A DNA stretch of 64,000 nucleotides from assembly GCA_001534745.1 (NCBI GenBank), contig CP013997.1, positions 620,001 to 684,000 of the forward strand. Reading direction: 5' to 3'. Shown here one piece after another: positions 29,481-39,029 of this stretch. Origin of the DNA: Pseudomonas monteilii (lineage in GTDB: Bacteria; Pseudomonadota; Gammaproteobacteria; Pseudomonadales; Pseudomonadaceae). The position numbers were made by a program, and so were the translations under genes. Position 1 is the stretch's first letter. Every line of letters begins with the position of its first letter. The notes beneath the pieces are model-generated. The model did not search any database, was not told the origin of the DNA, and worked only from the letters and a program-made list of their open reading frames with translations.

Positions 29481-29502
29481 ATGGGCGCTTCGCCCATTTT
29501 TT
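29481..29502 (+). terminator. second terminator, just upstream of rimP
   Basis: ATGGGCG (29481-29487) and CGCCCAT (29491-29497) with a CTT loop and six T residues from 29497. It lies 30 bases before rimP, so the rimP-nusA-infB transcript either starts at or beyond it, or depends on partial read-through from the tRNA promoter. Confidence 0.83.
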
Positions 29503-29531
29503 ATTTGCACAGCATGCACGAGGGGGTTCAG

Positions 29532-29990
29532 GTGTCGAGCAAGCTAGAACAGTTGCAGGCCTTGCTGGCCCCGGTTGTCGAGGGTCTGGGCTACCAATGC
29601 TGGGGGATCGAATTCATCTCCCAAGGCAAGCATTCGGTCCTGCGTATCTACATCGACAAAGAGGGCGGCATCCTGGTGGACGACTGCGAAGCGGTCAGCC
29701 GTCAGGCCAGTGGCGTACTGGATGTAGAAGATCCAATCAGCTCCGAATATACCCTCGAAGTGTCTTCTCCCGGCATGGACCGGCCGCTGTTCACCCTTGA
29801 ACAGTTTGCCCTGCATGCCGGTGAACAAGTGAAGATCAAACTGCGTACGCCGTTCGAAGGGCGGCGTAACTTCCAAGGCCTTCTCCGCGGTGTGGAGGAG
29901 CAGGACGTGGTGGTTCAGGTAGACACCCACGAGTTCCTGTTGCCGATCGACTCGATCGACAAGGCCAATATCATTCCCAGTTTTGACTGA
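29532..29990 (+). CDS. rimP: ribosome maturation factor RimP (GTG start)
   Basis: A 152-residue protein needed for 30S assembly. The N-terminal domain includes [10 protein letters not shown] and the conserved [15 protein letters not shown] region; the C-terminal SH3-like barrel begins near residue 88. The start is GTG 29532 behind AGGGGG (29521-29526). An in-frame ATG at 29514 would give 158 residues but has a poorer ribosome site. First gene of the rimP-nusA-infB-rbfA-truB row. Confidence 0.93.
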   Translation: MSSKLEQLQALLAPVVEGLGYQCWGIEFISQGKHSVLRIYIDKEGGILVDDCEAVSRQASGVLDVEDPISSEYTLEVSSPGMDRPLFTLEQFALHAGEQVKIKLRTPFEGRRNFQGLLRGVEEQDVVVQVDTHEFLLPIDSIDKANIIPSFD

Positions 29991-30049
29991 GACGTGCCTG
30001 GCCCGGCGGAGATTCCGGGTCTGAAGGCTTGCGCAAGGCGAGGCGTACG

Positions 30050-31531
30050 ATGAGCAAAGAAGTACTGCTGGTTGTTGAATCGGTATCCAACGAAAAGGGC
30101 GTTCCGCCCGGCGTCATTTTCGAGGCGCTGGAAGTGGCCCTGGCCACCGCGACCAAGAAGCGTTTTGAAGACGAAGTCGACCTGCGTGTGGAAATCAACC
30201 GCCACACCGGTAGCTACGAAACCTTCCGTCGCTGGACCGTGGTCGAGGAAGACGACCTGGACGATCCGGCCATTGAAGTCTGGCCGAGCAAGATCCAGGA
30301 AAGCCACCCCGAGGCCAAAGTCGGTGACGTGATCGAAGAAAAGATCGAGTCCATCGAGTTCGGACGCATCGCCGCCCAGACCGCCAAGCAGGTCATCGTA
30401 CAGAAGGTCCGCGAGGCCGAGCGTGCGCAGATCGTCGACGCCTACCGCGAGCGCGTCGGTGAAATCATCTCGGGTACGGTCAAGAAAGTCACCCGCGACA
30501 ACGTCATCGTCGACCTGGGCAATAATGCCGAGGCCCTGTTGGCGCGTGAGGACATCATTTCCCGCGAGACCTTCCGGGTCGGCGTGCGCCTGCGTGCGCT
30601 GCTCAAGGAAATCCGTACCGAAAACCGTGGTCCGCAGCTGATCCTGTCGCGTACCGCCCCACAGATGCTGATCGAGCTGTTCCGGATCGAAGTCCCGGAA
30701 ATCGCCGAGGGTCTGATCGAAGTGATGGCTGCGTCCCGTGATCCGGGTTCGCGTGCCAAGATCGCCGTGCGCTCGAAGGATAAGCGCATCGACCCGCAAG
30801 GTGCCTGCATCGGCATGCGTGGCTCGCGCGTCCAGGCCGTTTCCGGCGAACTGGGTGGCGAGCGCGTGGATATCGTCCTCTGGGACGAGAACCCGGCACA
30901 ATTCGTCATCAACGCCATGTCGCCCGCTGAAGTGGCAGCCATCATCGTCGACGAGGATGCCCATGCCATGGACATCGCCGTGGCCGAGGACAACCTCGCC
31001 CAGGCGATCGGTCGTGGCGGTCAGAACGTTCGCCTGGCCAGCCAGCTGAGCGGCTGGACCTTGAACGTGATGACCGAGAAGGACATCCAGGCCAAGCAGC
31101 AGGCCGAGACTGGCGATATCCTGCGCAACTTCATCGAAGAGCTGGAAGTCGATGAAGAACTGGCTCAGGTGCTGGTCGACGAAGGCTTCACCAGCCTGGA
31201 AGAAATTGCCTACGTACCGTTGGAAGAAATGCTCAACATCGACGGCTTCGACGAAGACATCGTCAACGAGCTTCGCGCTCGTGCCAAGGATCGTTTGTTG
31301 ACCAAGGCCATCGCTACCGAGGAAAAACTGGCAGACGCTCACCCGGCCGAAGACTTGCTCTCCCTCGAGGGCATGGACGACGACCTGGCAGCGGAACTGG
31401 CGGTGCGCGGCGTGGTTAACCGCGAAGACCTGGCCGAGCAGTCGATTGACGACCTGCTCGACATCGACGGCATCGACCAAGAGCGTGCCGGCAAGTTGAT
31501 CATGGCCGCCCGAGCCCACTGGTTCGAGTAA
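30050..31531 (+). CDS. nusA: transcription termination/antitermination factor NusA
   Basis: A 493-residue RNA polymerase-associated factor. Order of domains: N-terminal polymerase-binding domain (1-125, starting [15 protein letters not shown]), S1 domain (about 135-200, [11 protein letters not shown]), KH1 and KH2 (to about 345, with [14 protein letters not shown] and [12 protein letters not shown]), and two acidic C-terminal repeats typical of gamma-proteobacterial NusA. Length is close to E. coli (495). The start is ATG 30050; earlier in-frame codons add unconserved residues. infB follows after 27 bases. Confidence 0.97.
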   Translation: MSKEVLLVVESVSNEKGVPPGVIFEALEVALATATKKRFEDEVDLRVEINRHTGSYETFRRWTVVEEDDLDDPAIEVWPSKIQESHPEAKVGDVIEEKIESIEFGRIAAQTAKQVIVQKVREAERAQIVDAYRERVGEIISGTVKKVTRDNVIVDLGNNAEALLAREDIISRETFRVGVRLRALLKEIRTENRGPQLILSRTAPQMLIELFRIEVPEIAEGLIEVMAASRDPGSRAKIAVRSKDKRIDPQGACIGMRGSRVQAVSGELGGERVDIVLWDENPAQFVINAMSPAEVAAIIVDEDAHAMDIAVAEDNLAQAIGRGGQNVRLASQLSGWTLNVMTEKDIQAKQQAETGDILRNFIEELEVDEELAQVLVDEGFTSLEEIAYVPLEEMLNIDGFDEDIVNELRARAKDRLLTKAIATEEKLADAHPAEDLLSLEGMDDDLAAELAVRGVVNREDLAEQSIDDLLDIDGIDQERAGKLIMAARAHWFE

Positions 31532-31558
31532 TTAGGCGCGGCCTGAGGAGAGAAGTGC

Positions 31559-34093
31559 ATGACGCAAGTCACGGTGAAAGAACTGGCCCGAGAGGTCGAA
31601 GCACCGGTAGAGCGCCTGCTGCAGCAGATGCGTGAGGCAGGTCTGCCGCACACCGACGCCGGTCAGGTAGTGACCGACAATGAAAAGCAGGTTTTGCTGA
31701 ACCACCTGAAAAGTGGCCACAAGGCCAAGGCGGAAGAGCCGCGCAAGATCACCTTGCAGCGCAAGACCACCAGCACCCTGCGTGTCGCCGGTAGCAAGAG
31801 CATCAGCGTAGAAGTACGCAAGAAGAAAGTATTCGTTCAGCGCAGCCAGGAAGAGATCCAGGCGGAGCAGAAGCGCGAGCTCGAAGAGCGTCGTGCCGCC
31901 GAAGAAGCCGCGCGTGTCAAGGCCAACGCCGATTCCCGTCAGCGCATCGAGGAGCAATCCCGTCGCGAGTCGGGTGCAGCGCCCAAGGCCGCACCTGCCG
32001 CTGCACCTGCTGCCGCTGCACCGGCACCGGCTCCGGCCGCCGCACCTGCGGCCAACGCACCGACGTCCGAAGACGCCGCTGCGCGAGCTGCCGAGCGCAA
32101 GAAGGACGACGCCCGTCGTGGCGAGCGTGCCCGTGAGGACGATCGTCGTGGCGAGCGCCGCAACGAAGCGCCGCGCGTGTCGGTGAAGGTCAAGGTCAAA
32201 GAGAAAGAGAAGGCCCCGACGCCGCGTGCCGCGCCGCGTACCACCGAAGAAGAAAGCGATGGTTTCCGTCGCGGTCGCGGTGGCAAGGGCAAGCTGAAGA
32301 AGCGCAACCAGCATGGCTTCCAGAGCCCGACCGGCCCGATCGTCCGTGACGTCACCCTCGGCGAGACCATCACCGTCTCCGAGCTGGCACAGCAGATGGC
32401 CGTCAAGGGCGCTGAAGTCGTCAAGTTCATGTTCAAGCTGGGCACGCCCGTCACCATCAACCAGGTGCTGGACCGTGAGACCGCACAGCTGGTCGCCGAA
32501 GAGCTGGGCCACAAGGTCAAGCTGGTCAGCGACACTGCGCTGGAAGACTCCCTGGCCGAATCGCTGAAGTTCGAAGGCGAGACCGAATCGCGTGCACCGG
32601 TGGTGACCGTGATGGGTCACGTCGACCACGGCAAGACCTCGCTGCTCGACTACATTCGTCGTGCCAAGGTCGCCGCAGGCGAGGCCGGTGGTATCACCCA
32701 GCACATCGGTGCCTACCACGTGGAAACCGACCGCGGCATGGTCACCTTCCTCGATACCCCGGGCCACGCCGCGTTCACCGCGATGCGTGCCCGTGGTGCC
32801 AAGGCGACCGACATCGTCATCCTGGTGGTGGCAGCGGACGACGGCGTGATGCCGCAGACCCGCGAAGCCGTCCAGCATGCCAAGGCAGCGGGCGTTCCGC
32901 TGGTCGTGGCGGTGAACAAGATCGACAAGCCGGGTGCCGACCTCGACCGCATCCGCAACGAGCTGTCCGTCGAAGGCGTGACCTCCGAGGACTGGGGTGG
33001 TGACACGCCGTTCGTGAAGGTCTCGGCGAAGATGGGTACCGGTGTCGACGAGCTGCTCGAAGCCGTCCTGCTGCAGGCCGAGATCCTCGAGCTGAGCGCG
33101 ACGCCGACCGCTCCAGGTCGTGGCGTCGTGGTCGAATCGCGTCTCGACAAGGGCCGTGGTCCGGTCGCTACCATCCTGGTTCAGGACGGTACGCTGCGTC
33201 AGGGCGACATGGTGCTGTGCGGTTCCAACTACGGCCGCGTCCGTGCCATGCTCGACGAGAACGGCAAGCCTGTGAAGGAAGCCGGCCCGTCGATTCCGGT
33301 CGAGATCCTCGGCCTGGATGGTACGCCGGAAGCCGGTGACGAGCTGTCCGTGGTCGCCGACGAGAAGAAAGCCCGTGAAGTGGCGATGTTCCGTCAAGGC
33401 AAGTACCGCGAGGTCAAGCTGGCCCGCGCCCACGCCGGCAAGCTGGAAAACATCTTCGAGACCATGGGTCAGGAAGAGAAGAAGACCCTCAACATCGTGC
33501 TCAAGACCGATGTGCGCGGTTCCCTGGAAGCGCTGCAAGGCTCGCTCGGCGGGCTGGGCAACGACGAAGTCCAGGTGCGTGTGGTCGGTGGCGGCGTCGG
33601 TGGTATCACCGAGAGCGATGCCAACCTGGCGCTGGCGTCCAACGCCGTGCTGTTCGGCTTCAACGTGCGTGCCGATGCCGGTGCGCGCAAGATCGTCGAG
33701 CAGGAAGGTTTGGATATGCGTTACTACAACGTGATCTACGACATCATCGAAGACGTCAAGAAAGCCCTGACCGGCATGCTCGGCAGCGATGTTCGCGAGA
33801 ACATCCTGGGCGTCGCCGAAGTGCGTGACGTGTTCCGTTCGCCGAAGTTCGGCGCCATCGCTGGCTGCATGGTCATCGAAGGCACCGTCTACCGCAACCG
33901 TCCGATCCGCGTACTGCGCGAGGACGTGGTGATCTTCGAAGGCGAGCTGGAATCGCTGCGTCGCTTCAAGGACGACGCTGCCGAAGTGCGTTCGGGCATG
34001 GAGTGCGGCATCGGCGTCAAGAGCTACAACGACGTCAAGGTCGGCGACAAGATCGAAGTCTTCGAGAAGGTCCAGGTGGCACGTACGCTCTAA
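31559..34093 (+). CDS. infB: translation initiation factor IF-2
   Basis: An 844-residue GTPase that places initiator tRNA on the 30S subunit; the gene for that tRNA is about 2.2 kb upstream. N-terminal IF2 subdomain (1-50), then a charged Ala/Pro/Glu/Arg-rich linker (about 90-250, including an Ala-Pro repeat near 140-165). The second N-terminal domain is followed by the GTPase: G1 GHVDHGKT near 353, G3 DTPGH, G4 NKID. Beta-barrel and C-terminal tRNA-binding domains complete it. GGAG precedes the start. Confidence 0.98.
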   Translation: MTQVTVKELAREVEAPVERLLQQMREAGLPHTDAGQVVTDNEKQVLLNHLKSGHKAKAEEPRKITLQRKTTSTLRVAGSKSISVEVRKKKVFVQRSQEEIQAEQKRELEERRAAEEAARVKANADSRQRIEEQSRRESGAAPKAAPAAAPAAAAPAPAPAAAPAANAPTSEDAAARAAERKKDDARRGERAREDDRRGERRNEAPRVSVKVKVKEKEKAPTPRAAPRTTEEESDGFRRGRGGKGKLKKRNQHGFQSPTGPIVRDVTLGETITVSELAQQMAVKGAEVVKFMFKLGTPVTINQVLDRETAQLVAEELGHKVKLVSDTALEDSLAESLKFEGETESRAPVVTVMGHVDHGKTSLLDYIRRAKVAAGEAGGITQHIGAYHVETDRGMVTFLDTPGHAAFTAMRARGAKATDIVILVVAADDGVMPQTREAVQHAKAAGVPLVVAVNKIDKPGADLDRIRNELSVEGVTSEDWGGDTPFVKVSAKMGTGVDELLEAVLLQAEILELSATPTAPGRGVVVESRLDKGRGPVATILVQDGTLRQGDMVLCGSNYGRVRAMLDENGKPVKEAGPSIPVEILGLDGTPEAGDELSVVADEKKAREVAMFRQGKYREVKLARAHAGKLENIFETMGQEEKKTLNIVLKTDVRGSLEALQGSLGGLGNDEVQVRVVGGGVGGITESDANLALASNAVLFGFNVRADAGARKIVEQEGLDMRYYNVIYDIIEDVKKALTGMLGSDVRENILGVAEVRDVFRSPKFGAIAGCMVIEGTVYRNRPIRVLREDVVIFEGELESLRRFKDDAAEVRSGMECGIGVKSYNDVKVGDKIEVFEKVQVARTL

Positions 34094-34155
34094 GCGATGT
34101 GTCAGGGAGAACGTCGGGTCGTCTTCTGCGAGGCCCGATCGCTCTCTACAAACAG

Positions 34156-34185
34156 CGCCCGGTCAGGCTTTCGCCTGGTCGGGCG
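34156..34185 (+). terminator. hairpin between infB and rbfA
   Basis: CGCCCGGTCAGGC (34156-34168) pairs with GCCTGGTCGGGCG (34173-34185) over 13 bp with two G-U pairs and a TTTC loop. Only TTTG follows, so it may be a partial terminator or a processing site within the operon. Confidence 0.55.
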
Positions 34186-34213
34186 TTTGCCGCTTCAGTG
34201 ACAGGTAACAACG

Positions 34214-34612
34214 ATGGCAAAAGAATACAGCCGTACCCAACGTATCGGCGATCAGATGCAGCGCGAACTGGCTGAGCTGATTCGTCGCGAGGTCAAGGAT
34301 CCCCGTGTCGGTCTGGTGACCATCACCGCCGTGGACGTCAGCCGTGACCTGGGCCATGCCAAGGTGTTCATCACCGTCATGGGTGCCGACGGTTCCGACA
34401 CCGTGGCGCAGACCCTCAAGGCGCTCAACAGCGCCGCCAGCTTCCTGCGCCTGCACCTGGGCCGCGCGATGAACCTGCGCAGCGTCCCGCAGCTGCACTT
34501 CCACTTCGACGAGAGCATCAGCCGGGGTGCCCACCTGTCGGCGCTGATCGAGCGCGCGGTGGCCGAAGACCGTCAGCACCAGGATGCCGACAAGCCGGAC
34601 GCCGAGGAGTAA
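34214..34612 (+). CDS. rbfA: 30S ribosome-binding factor RbfA
   Basis: A 132-residue KH-type protein required for 16S rRNA 5' processing and cold adaptation. The fold is recognised from [22 protein letters not shown] and [12 protein letters not shown]. The C-terminal tail is acidic. It lies 120 bases after infB; truB begins 3 bases after its stop. Confidence 0.95.
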   Translation: MAKEYSRTQRIGDQMQRELAELIRREVKDPRVGLVTITAVDVSRDLGHAKVFITVMGADGSDTVAQTLKALNSAASFLRLHLGRAMNLRSVPQLHFHFDESISRGAHLSALIERAVAEDRQHQDADKPDAEE

Positions 34613-34615
34613 GCG

Positions 34616-35533
34616 GTGGCCCAGGTCAAACGTATCCGTCGTAACGTCAGCGGCATCATCCTGCTCGACAAGCCCTTGGGCTTCACGTCCAATGCGGCCC
34701 TGCAGAAGGTGCGCTGGCTGCTCAATGCCGAGAAGGCCGGCCACACCGGCAGCCTCGATCCGCTGGCCACCGGCGTGCTGCCGCTGTGCTTCGGGGAGGC
34801 GACCAAGTTCTCCCAGTACCTGCTCGATTCCGACAAGGGCTACGAGACGGTCATGCAGCTGGGCCAGACCACCAACACTGCCGACGCCGAAGGCGAGGTG
34901 CTGTGCACGCGCGAGGTGACCGTCGGTCGCCCCGACATCGACGCTGCACTGCCGCAGTTCCGGGGTCCGATCAGCCAGGTACCGCCGATGTACTCGGCGC
35001 TCAAGCGCGATGGCCAGCCGTTGTATAAACTGGCACGTGCAGGAGAGGTAGTGGAGCGCGAGGCGCGTTCTGTTACTATTAACCACCTGGAACTGCTCGA
35101 CGTCGATGGCACACGTGCCAGACTGTCGGTGGGTTGCAGCAAAGGCACCTACATCCGCACGCTGGTCGAGGATATCGGCGAAGTGCTCGGATGCGGCGCC
35201 TACGTCGCCGAGTTGCGGCGTACGCAGGCCGGTCCCTTCGACCTGGCCCGTACGGTGACGCTCGAGGCGCTCGAACAGGCTCATGCCGAAGGCGGACACG
35301 AAGCGCTCGATCGCTTCCTGCTCCCTTCCGACAGCGGCCTGCTCGACTGGCCGCTGGTGCAGTTGTCGGAACACAGTGCGTTCTACTGGCTGCATGGGCA
35401 GGCAGTAAGGGCACCGGAAGCACCGGCCTTCGGCATGGTGCGCGTACAGGATCACGACGGTCGCTTCATCGGTATCGGTGAAGTGAGCGAAGACGGGCGT
35501 ATCGCGCCGCGTCGCTTGATTCGGTCGGAATGA
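34616..35533 (+). CDS. truB: tRNA pseudouridine(55) synthase (GTG start)
   Basis: A 305-residue enzyme making pseudouridine 55 in the T arm of tRNAs. The catalytic aspartate is in [12 protein letters not shown] near residue 45, inside the family motif [11 protein letters not shown]. The [13 protein letters not shown] motif and a C-terminal PUA domain follow. The GTG at 34616 has GAGGAG (34604-34609, inside the rbfA end), so rbfA and truB are coupled. Confidence 0.96.
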   Translation: MAQVKRIRRNVSGIILLDKPLGFTSNAALQKVRWLLNAEKAGHTGSLDPLATGVLPLCFGEATKFSQYLLDSDKGYETVMQLGQTTNTADAEGEVLCTREVTVGRPDIDAALPQFRGPISQVPPMYSALKRDGQPLYKLARAGEVVEREARSVTINHLELLDVDGTRARLSVGCSKGTYIRTLVEDIGEVLGCGAYVAELRRTQAGPFDLARTVTLEALEQAHAEGGHEALDRFLLPSDSGLLDWPLVQLSEHSAFYWLHGQAVRAPEAPAFGMVRVQDHDGRFIGIGEVSEDGRIAPRRLIRSE

Positions 35534-35680
35534 CCGAAACCATGGGCAAAGGCTTCGGCCGATGCCCGTGGACCGAGGATGGCTGTCAATAGGCACGGTC
35601 ACGCCTCTTACATTAATACAGGGCTCCGTCCCTGGCCTATTGGACCCCGCGTGCGGGATCCGTTTATCAGGAGAAGCCAC

Positions 35681-35950
35681 ATGGCCCTCAGCGTCGAAGA
35701 AAAAGCTCAGATCGTTGCAGACTATCAGCAAGCCGCCGGCGACACCGGTAGCCCGGAAGTTCAGGTTGCCCTGCTGACCTTCAACATCAACAAGCTTCAA
35801 GGCCACTTCAAGGCCAACGAGAAAGACCACCACTCGCGTCGTGGCCTGATCCGCATGGTTAACCAGCGTCGTAAGCTGCTGGACTACCTCAAGGGCAAGG
35901 ACACCACCCGTTACAGCGCCCTGATCGGTCGCCTGGGCCTGCGTCGCTAA
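35681..35950 (+). CDS. rpsO: 30S ribosomal protein S15
   Basis: An 89-residue primary 16S rRNA-binding protein. The signature region ([19 protein letters not shown] then RRKLLDYLK) is complete and the C-terminus is RLGLRR. The start at 35681 follows CAGGAG. A short GC-rich inverted repeat (GGACCCCGCG/TGCGGGATCC) lies just upstream and may affect leader structure; S15 autoregulates in other bacteria. Confidence 0.97.
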   Translation: MALSVEEKAQIVADYQQAAGDTGSPEVQVALLTFNINKLQGHFKANEKDHHSRRGLIRMVNQRRKLLDYLKGKDTTRYSALIGRLGLRR

Positions 35951-36044
35951 TAGCGGCTCGGCCACGTGGTGCACATGGCGTGTTGCGGTCTCGAGCATCG
36001 CTGCCTGGCAGCGGTGCACGAGAACAGGTCATGTTCGTCGAAGA

Positions 36045-36110
36045 GGTTGGCGGTCTGGTCTGGTCGAGCGATGTTCAGCTCGGCCAGCCAGGCTTCCAAC
36101 CTTTTGTTTT
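36045..36110 (+). terminator. very long hairpin plus T-rich tract between rpsO and pnp
   Basis: The left arm 36045-36069 and right arm 36078-36101 pair over 24 positions: GGTTGGCGGTCTGG with CCAGGCTTCCAACC (one mismatch, two G-U pairs) and CTGGTCGAGC with GCTCGGCCAG (one G-U pair), with one bulged T and an 8-base loop. TTTTGTTTT follows. It could end rpsO transcription, or be a double-stranded RNase III target in the pnp leader, as known for E. coli pnp. Confidence 0.72.
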
Positions 36111-36201
36111 ATCTGGACGGTCGACAGGGCCGATTCCCTGTACTGCCCAAGCATTCGCAAGAAACCCGTTTCCCCCAGAGCCATTGAAGAAGGTAGAAAC
36201 C

Positions 36202-38307
36202 GTGAACCCGGTCATCAAGACATTCCAGTTCGGTCAGTCGACCGTTACGCTCGAAACGGGCCGCATTGCCCGCCAGGCCTCCGGCGCCGTGCTGGTCACC
36301 GTCGATAACGACGTGACCGTGCTGGTCACCGTGGTCGGTGCCAAGCAGGCCGATCCGAGCAAGAGCTTCTTCCCGCTGTCCGTGCACTACCAGGAAAAGA
36401 CCTACGCCGCCGGCAAGATCCCAGGTGGTTTCTTCAAGCGTGAAGGCCGTCCTTCCGAGAAAGAGACCCTGACCTCGCGCCTGATCGACCGTCCGATCCG
36501 TCCGCTGTTCCCCGAAGGGTTCATGAACGAAGTGCAGGTCGTCTGCACCGTCGTCTCCACCAGCAAGAAGACCGATCCGGACATCGCCGCGATGATCGGT
36601 ACCTCGGCTGCCCTGGCCATCTCCGGTATTCCGTTCGAAGGCCCGATCGGCGCCGCCCGTGTTGCCTTCCATGAAAGCACCGGCTACCTGCTGAACCCGA
36701 CCTACGAGCAACTGGCTGCCTCCAGCCTCGACATGGTCGTGGCCGGTACCGACTCCGCCGTGCTGATGGTCGAATCCGAAGCCAAGGAACTGACCGAAGA
36801 CCAGATGCTGGGCGCCGTGCTGTTCGCCCACGACGAGTTCCAGGCCGTCATCAAGGCCGTCAAGGAACTGGCTGCCGAAGCCGCCAAGCCGACCTGGGAG
36901 TGGCAGCCTGCCGCCGCCAACACCGCACTGCTCGACGCCGTGCGTGGCGAGTTTGGCGCAGCCATCTCCGAAGCCTACACCATCACCCTGAAAGCCGATC
37001 GCTATGCCCGTCTGGGCGAGCTGCGCGACCAGGTCGTGGCACGCTTCAGCAACGAAGAAACCGGCCCGAGCGCTGGCGCGGTCAAAGAGATCTTCGGTGA
37101 GCTGGAATACCGCACCGTCCGCGAGAACATCGTCAACGGCAAGCCGCGTATCGACGGCCGTGACACCCGCACCGTGCGTCCGCTGAACATCGAAGTCGGC
37201 GTTCTGCCCAAGACCCACGGTTCGGCCCTGTTCACCCGTGGCGAAACCCAGGCCCTGGTCGTCGCGACCCTGGGTACTGCCCGTGACGCCCAGCTGCTGG
37301 ACACCCTGGAAGGCGAGAAGCGCGATGCCTTCATGCTGCACTACAACTTCCCGCCGTTCTCGGTGGGTGAGTGCGGCCGCATGGGCGGCGCCGGTCGTCG
37401 TGAAATCGGTCACGGCCGCCTGGCCCGTCGTGGCGTTCAGGCCATGCTGCCGAGCGACAGCGAATTCCCGTACACCATCCGTGTGGTCTCGGAAATCACC
37501 GAATCCAACGGTTCCAGCTCCATGGCCTCGGTCTGCGGTGCTTCGCTGGCCCTGATGGACGCCGGTGTCCCGATGAAGGCCCCCGTGGCCGGTATCGCCA
37601 TGGGCCTGGTCAAGGAAGGCGACAAGTTCGCGGTCCTGACCGACATCCTGGGTGACGAAGACCACCTGGGCGACATGGACTTCAAGGTGGCCGGTACTGC
37701 CAAGGGCGTTACCGCGCTGCAGATGGACATCAAGATCAACGGCATCACCGAAGAGATCATGGAGATCGCCCTGGGCCAAGCCCTGGAAGCGCGCCTGAAC
37801 ATCCTCGGCCAGATGAACCAGATCATCGCCCAATCGCGTACCGAGCTTTCGGCCAACGCGCCGACCATGATCGCGATGAAGATCGACACCGACAAGATCC
37901 GTGACGTCATCGGTAAAGGCGGCGCGACCATCCGTGCCATCTGCGAAGAGACCAAGGCGTCGATCGACATCGAAGACGACGGCTCGATCAAGATCTTCGG
38001 CGAAAGCAAAGAAGCGGCCGAGGCTGCGCGTCAGCGCGTGCTGAGCATCACCGCCGAAGCCGAGATCGGCAAGATCTACGTCGGCAAGGTCGAGCGTATC
38101 GTCGACTTCGGTGCCTTCGTCAACATCCTGCCGGGCAAAGACGGTCTGGTGCACATCTCCATGCTCAGCAACGAGCGCGTGGAGAAGGTCACCGACATCC
38201 TCAAGGAAGGTCAGGAAGTCGAAGTGCTGGTACTGGACGTGGACAACCGTGGCCGTATCAAGCTGTCGATCAAGGACGTCGCCGCGGCCAAGGCCTCGGG
38301 CGTCTAA
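36202..38307 (+). CDS. pnp: polynucleotide phosphorylase (GTG start)
   Basis: A 701-residue phosphorolytic 3'-5' exoribonuclease, core of the RNA degradosome. Two RNase PH-like domains are joined by a helical domain. The second PH domain has the phosphate/active-site region ([19 protein letters not shown]). A KH domain ([14 protein letters not shown]) and an S1 domain ([19 protein letters not shown]) end the protein. The start is GTG 36202 with AAGAAGG upstream; the frame is open back to 35980 but that part is not conserved. A strong terminator follows. Confidence 0.97.
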   Translation: MNPVIKTFQFGQSTVTLETGRIARQASGAVLVTVDNDVTVLVTVVGAKQADPSKSFFPLSVHYQEKTYAAGKIPGGFFKREGRPSEKETLTSRLIDRPIRPLFPEGFMNEVQVVCTVVSTSKKTDPDIAAMIGTSAALAISGIPFEGPIGAARVAFHESTGYLLNPTYEQLAASSLDMVVAGTDSAVLMVESEAKELTEDQMLGAVLFAHDEFQAVIKAVKELAAEAAKPTWEWQPAAANTALLDAVRGEFGAAISEAYTITLKADRYARLGELRDQVVARFSNEETGPSAGAVKEIFGELEYRTVRENIVNGKPRIDGRDTRTVRPLNIEVGVLPKTHGSALFTRGETQALVVATLGTARDAQLLDTLEGEKRDAFMLHYNFPPFSVGECGRMGGAGRREIGHGRLARRGVQAMLPSDSEFPYTIRVVSEITESNGSSSMASVCGASLALMDAGVPMKAPVAGIAMGLVKEGDKFAVLTDILGDEDHLGDMDFKVAGTAKGVTALQMDIKINGITEEIMEIALGQALEARLNILGQMNQIIAQSRTELSANAPTMIAMKIDTDKIRDVIGKGGATIRAICEETKASIDIEDDGSIKIFGESKEAAEAARQRVLSITAEAEIGKIYVGKVERIVDFGAFVNILPGKDGLVHISMLSNERVEKVTDILKEGQEVEVLVLDVDNRGRIKLSIKDVAAAKASGV

Positions 38308-38325
38308 GCACGACACTGCGTCAAG

Positions 38326-38350
38326 AAAGGGCCCCTCGTGGGCCCTTTTT
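38326..38350 (+). terminator. Rho-independent terminator after pnp
   Basis: AAAGGGCCC (38326-38334) and GGGCCCTTT (38340-38348) with a CTCGT loop and five T residues (38346-38350), 18 bases after the pnp stop. Confidence 0.92.
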
Positions 38351-38568
38351 CATGCCCGCCGTGCGAAGGCATGCGGCAAGCTTGCATCTTGCCTGCAAAA
38401 AAACGCGACAGTATGCAATTTGCACGACGCATAATATTCCGCTAGCTGATAAGCTGTTGATTTAAAAGGGTTTTATTAAGAATTGAACCTGGCATCGCTT
38501 GTGCACTCTGATAAGTACTGACGCCGCAAAGACTGGCTCAGCCCTATCGAAGACCAGGAGTGTTCCGT

Positions 38569-38922
38569 ATGAAGAAGTTCGCCATTGCTGCCGCTACTGC
38601 TACCGCTCTGACGCTGACCATGGCTAACGCCGCTTTCGCTCAGCAGTCTGCACAGGCACCTATGACGCTGGCGGCCAACACGACTACCCAAGAAGTCAAG
38701 CAAGACACCTCTGACACCTGGATCACCACCAAGGTCAAAGCTGACCTGCTGACCGAGAAAGGCATTCCAGGCAGCGACATCAAAGTCGAAACCAACAAAG
38801 GCGTGGTTTCCCTGTCCTCCGACGTGAAAGTCAGCGAGTCGCAGAAAGAAGTCGCCGTCTCGATCGCCAAGAAGATCAAAGGCGTTCAGGCTGTTTCGGC
38901 TGACGGCCTGAAAGCCGAATAA
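38569..38922 (+). CDS. periplasmic BON-domain protein
   Basis: A 117-residue exported protein. A Sec signal (MKKFAIAAATATALTLTMA, cleavage after AAFA about residue 24) is followed by a short linker and one BON domain (about 48-115: DTWITTKVKADLLTEKGI, then IKVETNKGVVSLSSDV). BON proteins such as OsmY are usually linked to envelope stress and bind phospholipid or envelope surfaces. The start at 38569 follows AGGAG. The 261-base upstream gap is markedly AT-rich, holds a TGCAATTTGCA palindrome (38414-38424), and probably contains a regulated promoter. Confidence 0.88.
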   Translation: MKKFAIAAATATALTLTMANAAFAQQSAQAPMTLAANTTTQEVKQDTSDTWITTKVKADLLTEKGIPGSDIKVETNKGVVSLSSDVKVSESQKEVAVSIAKKIKGVQAVSADGLKAE

Positions 38923-38964
38923 GCACCCAGCGAGTGGCCAGACGGATCTGGCCAACGTTGACCA

Positions 38965-38995
38965 AGACCCCCGGCAGCGATGCCGGGGGTCTTTT
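38965..38995. terminator. terminator between the BON gene and the convergent DUF748 gene
   Basis: AGACCCCCGGCA (38965-38976) and TGCCGGGGGTCT (38981-38992) form a perfect 12-bp stem with a GCGA tetraloop, followed by TTT. The genes on both sides point toward it. Confidence 0.88.
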
Positions 38996-39029
38996 CGTTT
39001 GCGCCTCGTGTTCGGTCGGCAGACGTAGC

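Noticed and set aside
35980..36201. 74-codon upstream extension of pnp
   Set aside because: It would cover the long hairpin and lacks similarity to PNPase, whose usual N-terminus is at GTG 36202.
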